DNA of 13,860 nt, from the NCBI GenBank assembly GCA_003526525.1, contig DPVV01000533.1, positions 8,124 through 21,983 of the forward strand. Reading direction: 5' to 3'. Position 1 is the stretch's first letter. Each line of letters begins with the position of its first letter. The notes under the pieces are model-generated. The model was not told the DNA's origin. It searched no databases and saw nothing but the letters and a program-made list of their open reading frames with translations. Positions 13,457 through 13,860 of this stretch are shown here, in pieces. This DNA is from Lachnoclostridium phytofermentans (lineage in GTDB: Bacteria > Bacillota > Clostridia > Lachnospirales > Lachnospiraceae). Position numbers and translations under genes: made by a program.

Positions 13457-13535
13457 AACTTTTTATAAAAATCACAAATTATTAGTTCAGAACGTTAGAT
13501 GTCACAAGACTCGTGAACTAACGTCGTAAAAAAGT
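13457..13535. repeat. Nested inverted repeats with two mutually exclusive inner stems
   Basis: AACTTTTT (from 13457) pairs with AAAAAGTT (ending about 13536). Inside, TTAGTTCA (13482-13489) pairs with TGAACTAA (13514-13521), or alternatively ACGTTAG (13492-13498) pairs with CTAACGT (13518-13524); the two share CTAA and cannot both form. It lies upstream of both divergent genes, outside the predicted transcripts. Could be a cruciform, a regulator site or a decayed small repeat. Confidence 0.4.
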
Positions 13536-13655
13536 TATATTTAAAATAAACGGTCAAATAGTACTACTGATAATAATACCATACTAAGTATAACTTTTAT
13601 TATGATATGTATAAATAATCGATATACAATGAAAAAATATAAATATAATAATTTA

Positions 13656-13684
13656 TTGACATGAAAGGTATTATTGTATACAAT
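13656..13684 (+). promoter_or_regulatory. Strong sigma-A promoter of the LeuA-like gene
   Basis: A perfect TTGACA (13656-13661), 17-base spacer and TACAAT (13679-13684, one mismatch). The leader would be only about 30 bases, leaving no room for a T-box or leader-peptide attenuator, so any control would be at initiation. Confidence 0.75.
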
Positions 13685-13719
13685 GGAACAAAAATATTTG
13701 AAGTATAGGAGAGAGCGCA

Positions 13720-13860
13720 ATGGAGAATCGTAAAGTTTACATGAATTATCATAATAATTTATTGTCTCTTGAGGAGCATATTTATGAATTAGTAGATGTA
13801 GTGCAGCCAAATGTTTTCCGCAACTTGTTTCCTTATGATGAGATACCAAAGATCGCTTTT
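13720..13860 (+). CDS. N-terminal fragment of a LeuA-like protein (2-isopropylmalate/homocitrate synthase family), cut by window end
   Basis: Forty-seven codons are visible, open to the edge, starting MENRKVYMNYHNNLL with AGGAG 8 bases upstream and a near-consensus promoter. No catalytic motif is inside the window. The segment (SLEEHIYELVDV, then PNVFRNLFPYDEIPKIAF) matches my memory of the N-terminus of Lachnospiraceae LeuA-like pyruvate carboxyltransferase proteins, whose HMGL-like TIM barrel with its TTFRDGQQ motif would begin just beyond the edge. Those enzymes condense acetyl-CoA with a 2-oxo acid in leucine-type chain elongation. The assignment depends on recall, not on a visible motif. 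Confidence 0.6.
   Translation, partial: MENRKVYMNYHNNLLSLEEHIYELVDVVQPNVFRNLFPYDEIPKIAF

Larger units (their letters stand above)
13406..13719. other. Divergent intergenic region between the sigma factor and the LeuA-like gene
   Basis: Very AT-rich, no gene. It holds, from left: the sigma gene's ribosome binding site and candidate ECF promoter (13431-13456, -), nested inverted repeats (13457-13535), an AT-rich stretch with one extra TATACAATG (13623-13631) that recurs at 13677-13685 over the -10 box, and the strong + promoter (13656-13684) with AGGAG (13707-13711) before the next gene. Confidence 0.7.

Noticed and set aside
13685..13719. T-box or leader-peptide attenuator before the LeuA-like gene
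   Set aside because: The predicted leader is only about 30 bases, too short for either.
13541..13849. Open frame on the - strand
   Set aside because: It runs antisense through the strong promoter, ribosome binding site and first codons of the LeuA-like gene; composition is AT-rich with no domain and no ribosome binding site.

Overview
The window looks like chromosomal DNA of a low-GC, Gram-positive anaerobe, most likely a Lachnospiraceae (Clostridium cluster XIVa) member close to Lachnoclostridium phytofermentans. This rests on AT-rich composition, strong AGGAG-type ribosome binding sites, lipoprotein and membrane-anchored lysozyme architectures, sigma-A promoters with 17-bp spacers, and recollection of Lachnospiraceae-type carbamate kinase and LeuA-like N-terminal sequences. 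No database search was possible, so the taxon is an inference.

Layout on the + strand: (1) 3-1883, a membrane-anchored GH25 lysozyme-like protein that probably starts before the window; (2) 1884-2340, a non-coding gap with a small hairpin repeat and a strong terminator; (3) 2341-8403, a complete five-gene Opp/Dpp peptide-import operon in the order binding lipoprotein, permease, permease, ATPase, ATPase, the last two separated by a repeat-bearing 172-bp gap; (4) 8432-10571, two family-2 glycosyltransferases behind a near-consensus promoter; (5) 10572-10742, a compact structured element (three-way junction, hairpin repeat, bidirectional terminator).

Then: (6) 10751-11680 (-), a carbamate kinase; (7) 11681-11928, a divergent control region with a 13-bp palindrome between mirrored promoter elements; (8) 11929-12411 (+), methylglyoxal synthase with its terminator; (9) 12498-13405 (-), an ECF sigma factor translationally coupled to a zinc-finger, two-TM anti-sigma-like protein, with a candidate autoregulatory promoter; (10) 13406-13719, a divergent intergenic region with nested inverted repeats and a strong + promoter; (11) 13720 to the edge, the first 47 codons of a LeuA-like (isopropylmalate/homocitrate synthase family) gene.

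Functionally this is envelope and housekeeping DNA: wall hydrolysis, peptide uptake, glycan assembly, small-molecule metabolism and a membrane-stress type sigma/anti-sigma pair. I see no phage, CRISPR, IS transposase, toxin-antitoxin or defence locus. The least explained signals are the folded element at 10574-10654, the hairpin motif shared by 2023-2063 and 10664-10697, the tandem 12-residue repeats that replace the usual cysteine-containing tail of the second ATPase, and the symmetric arcC/mgsA control region.
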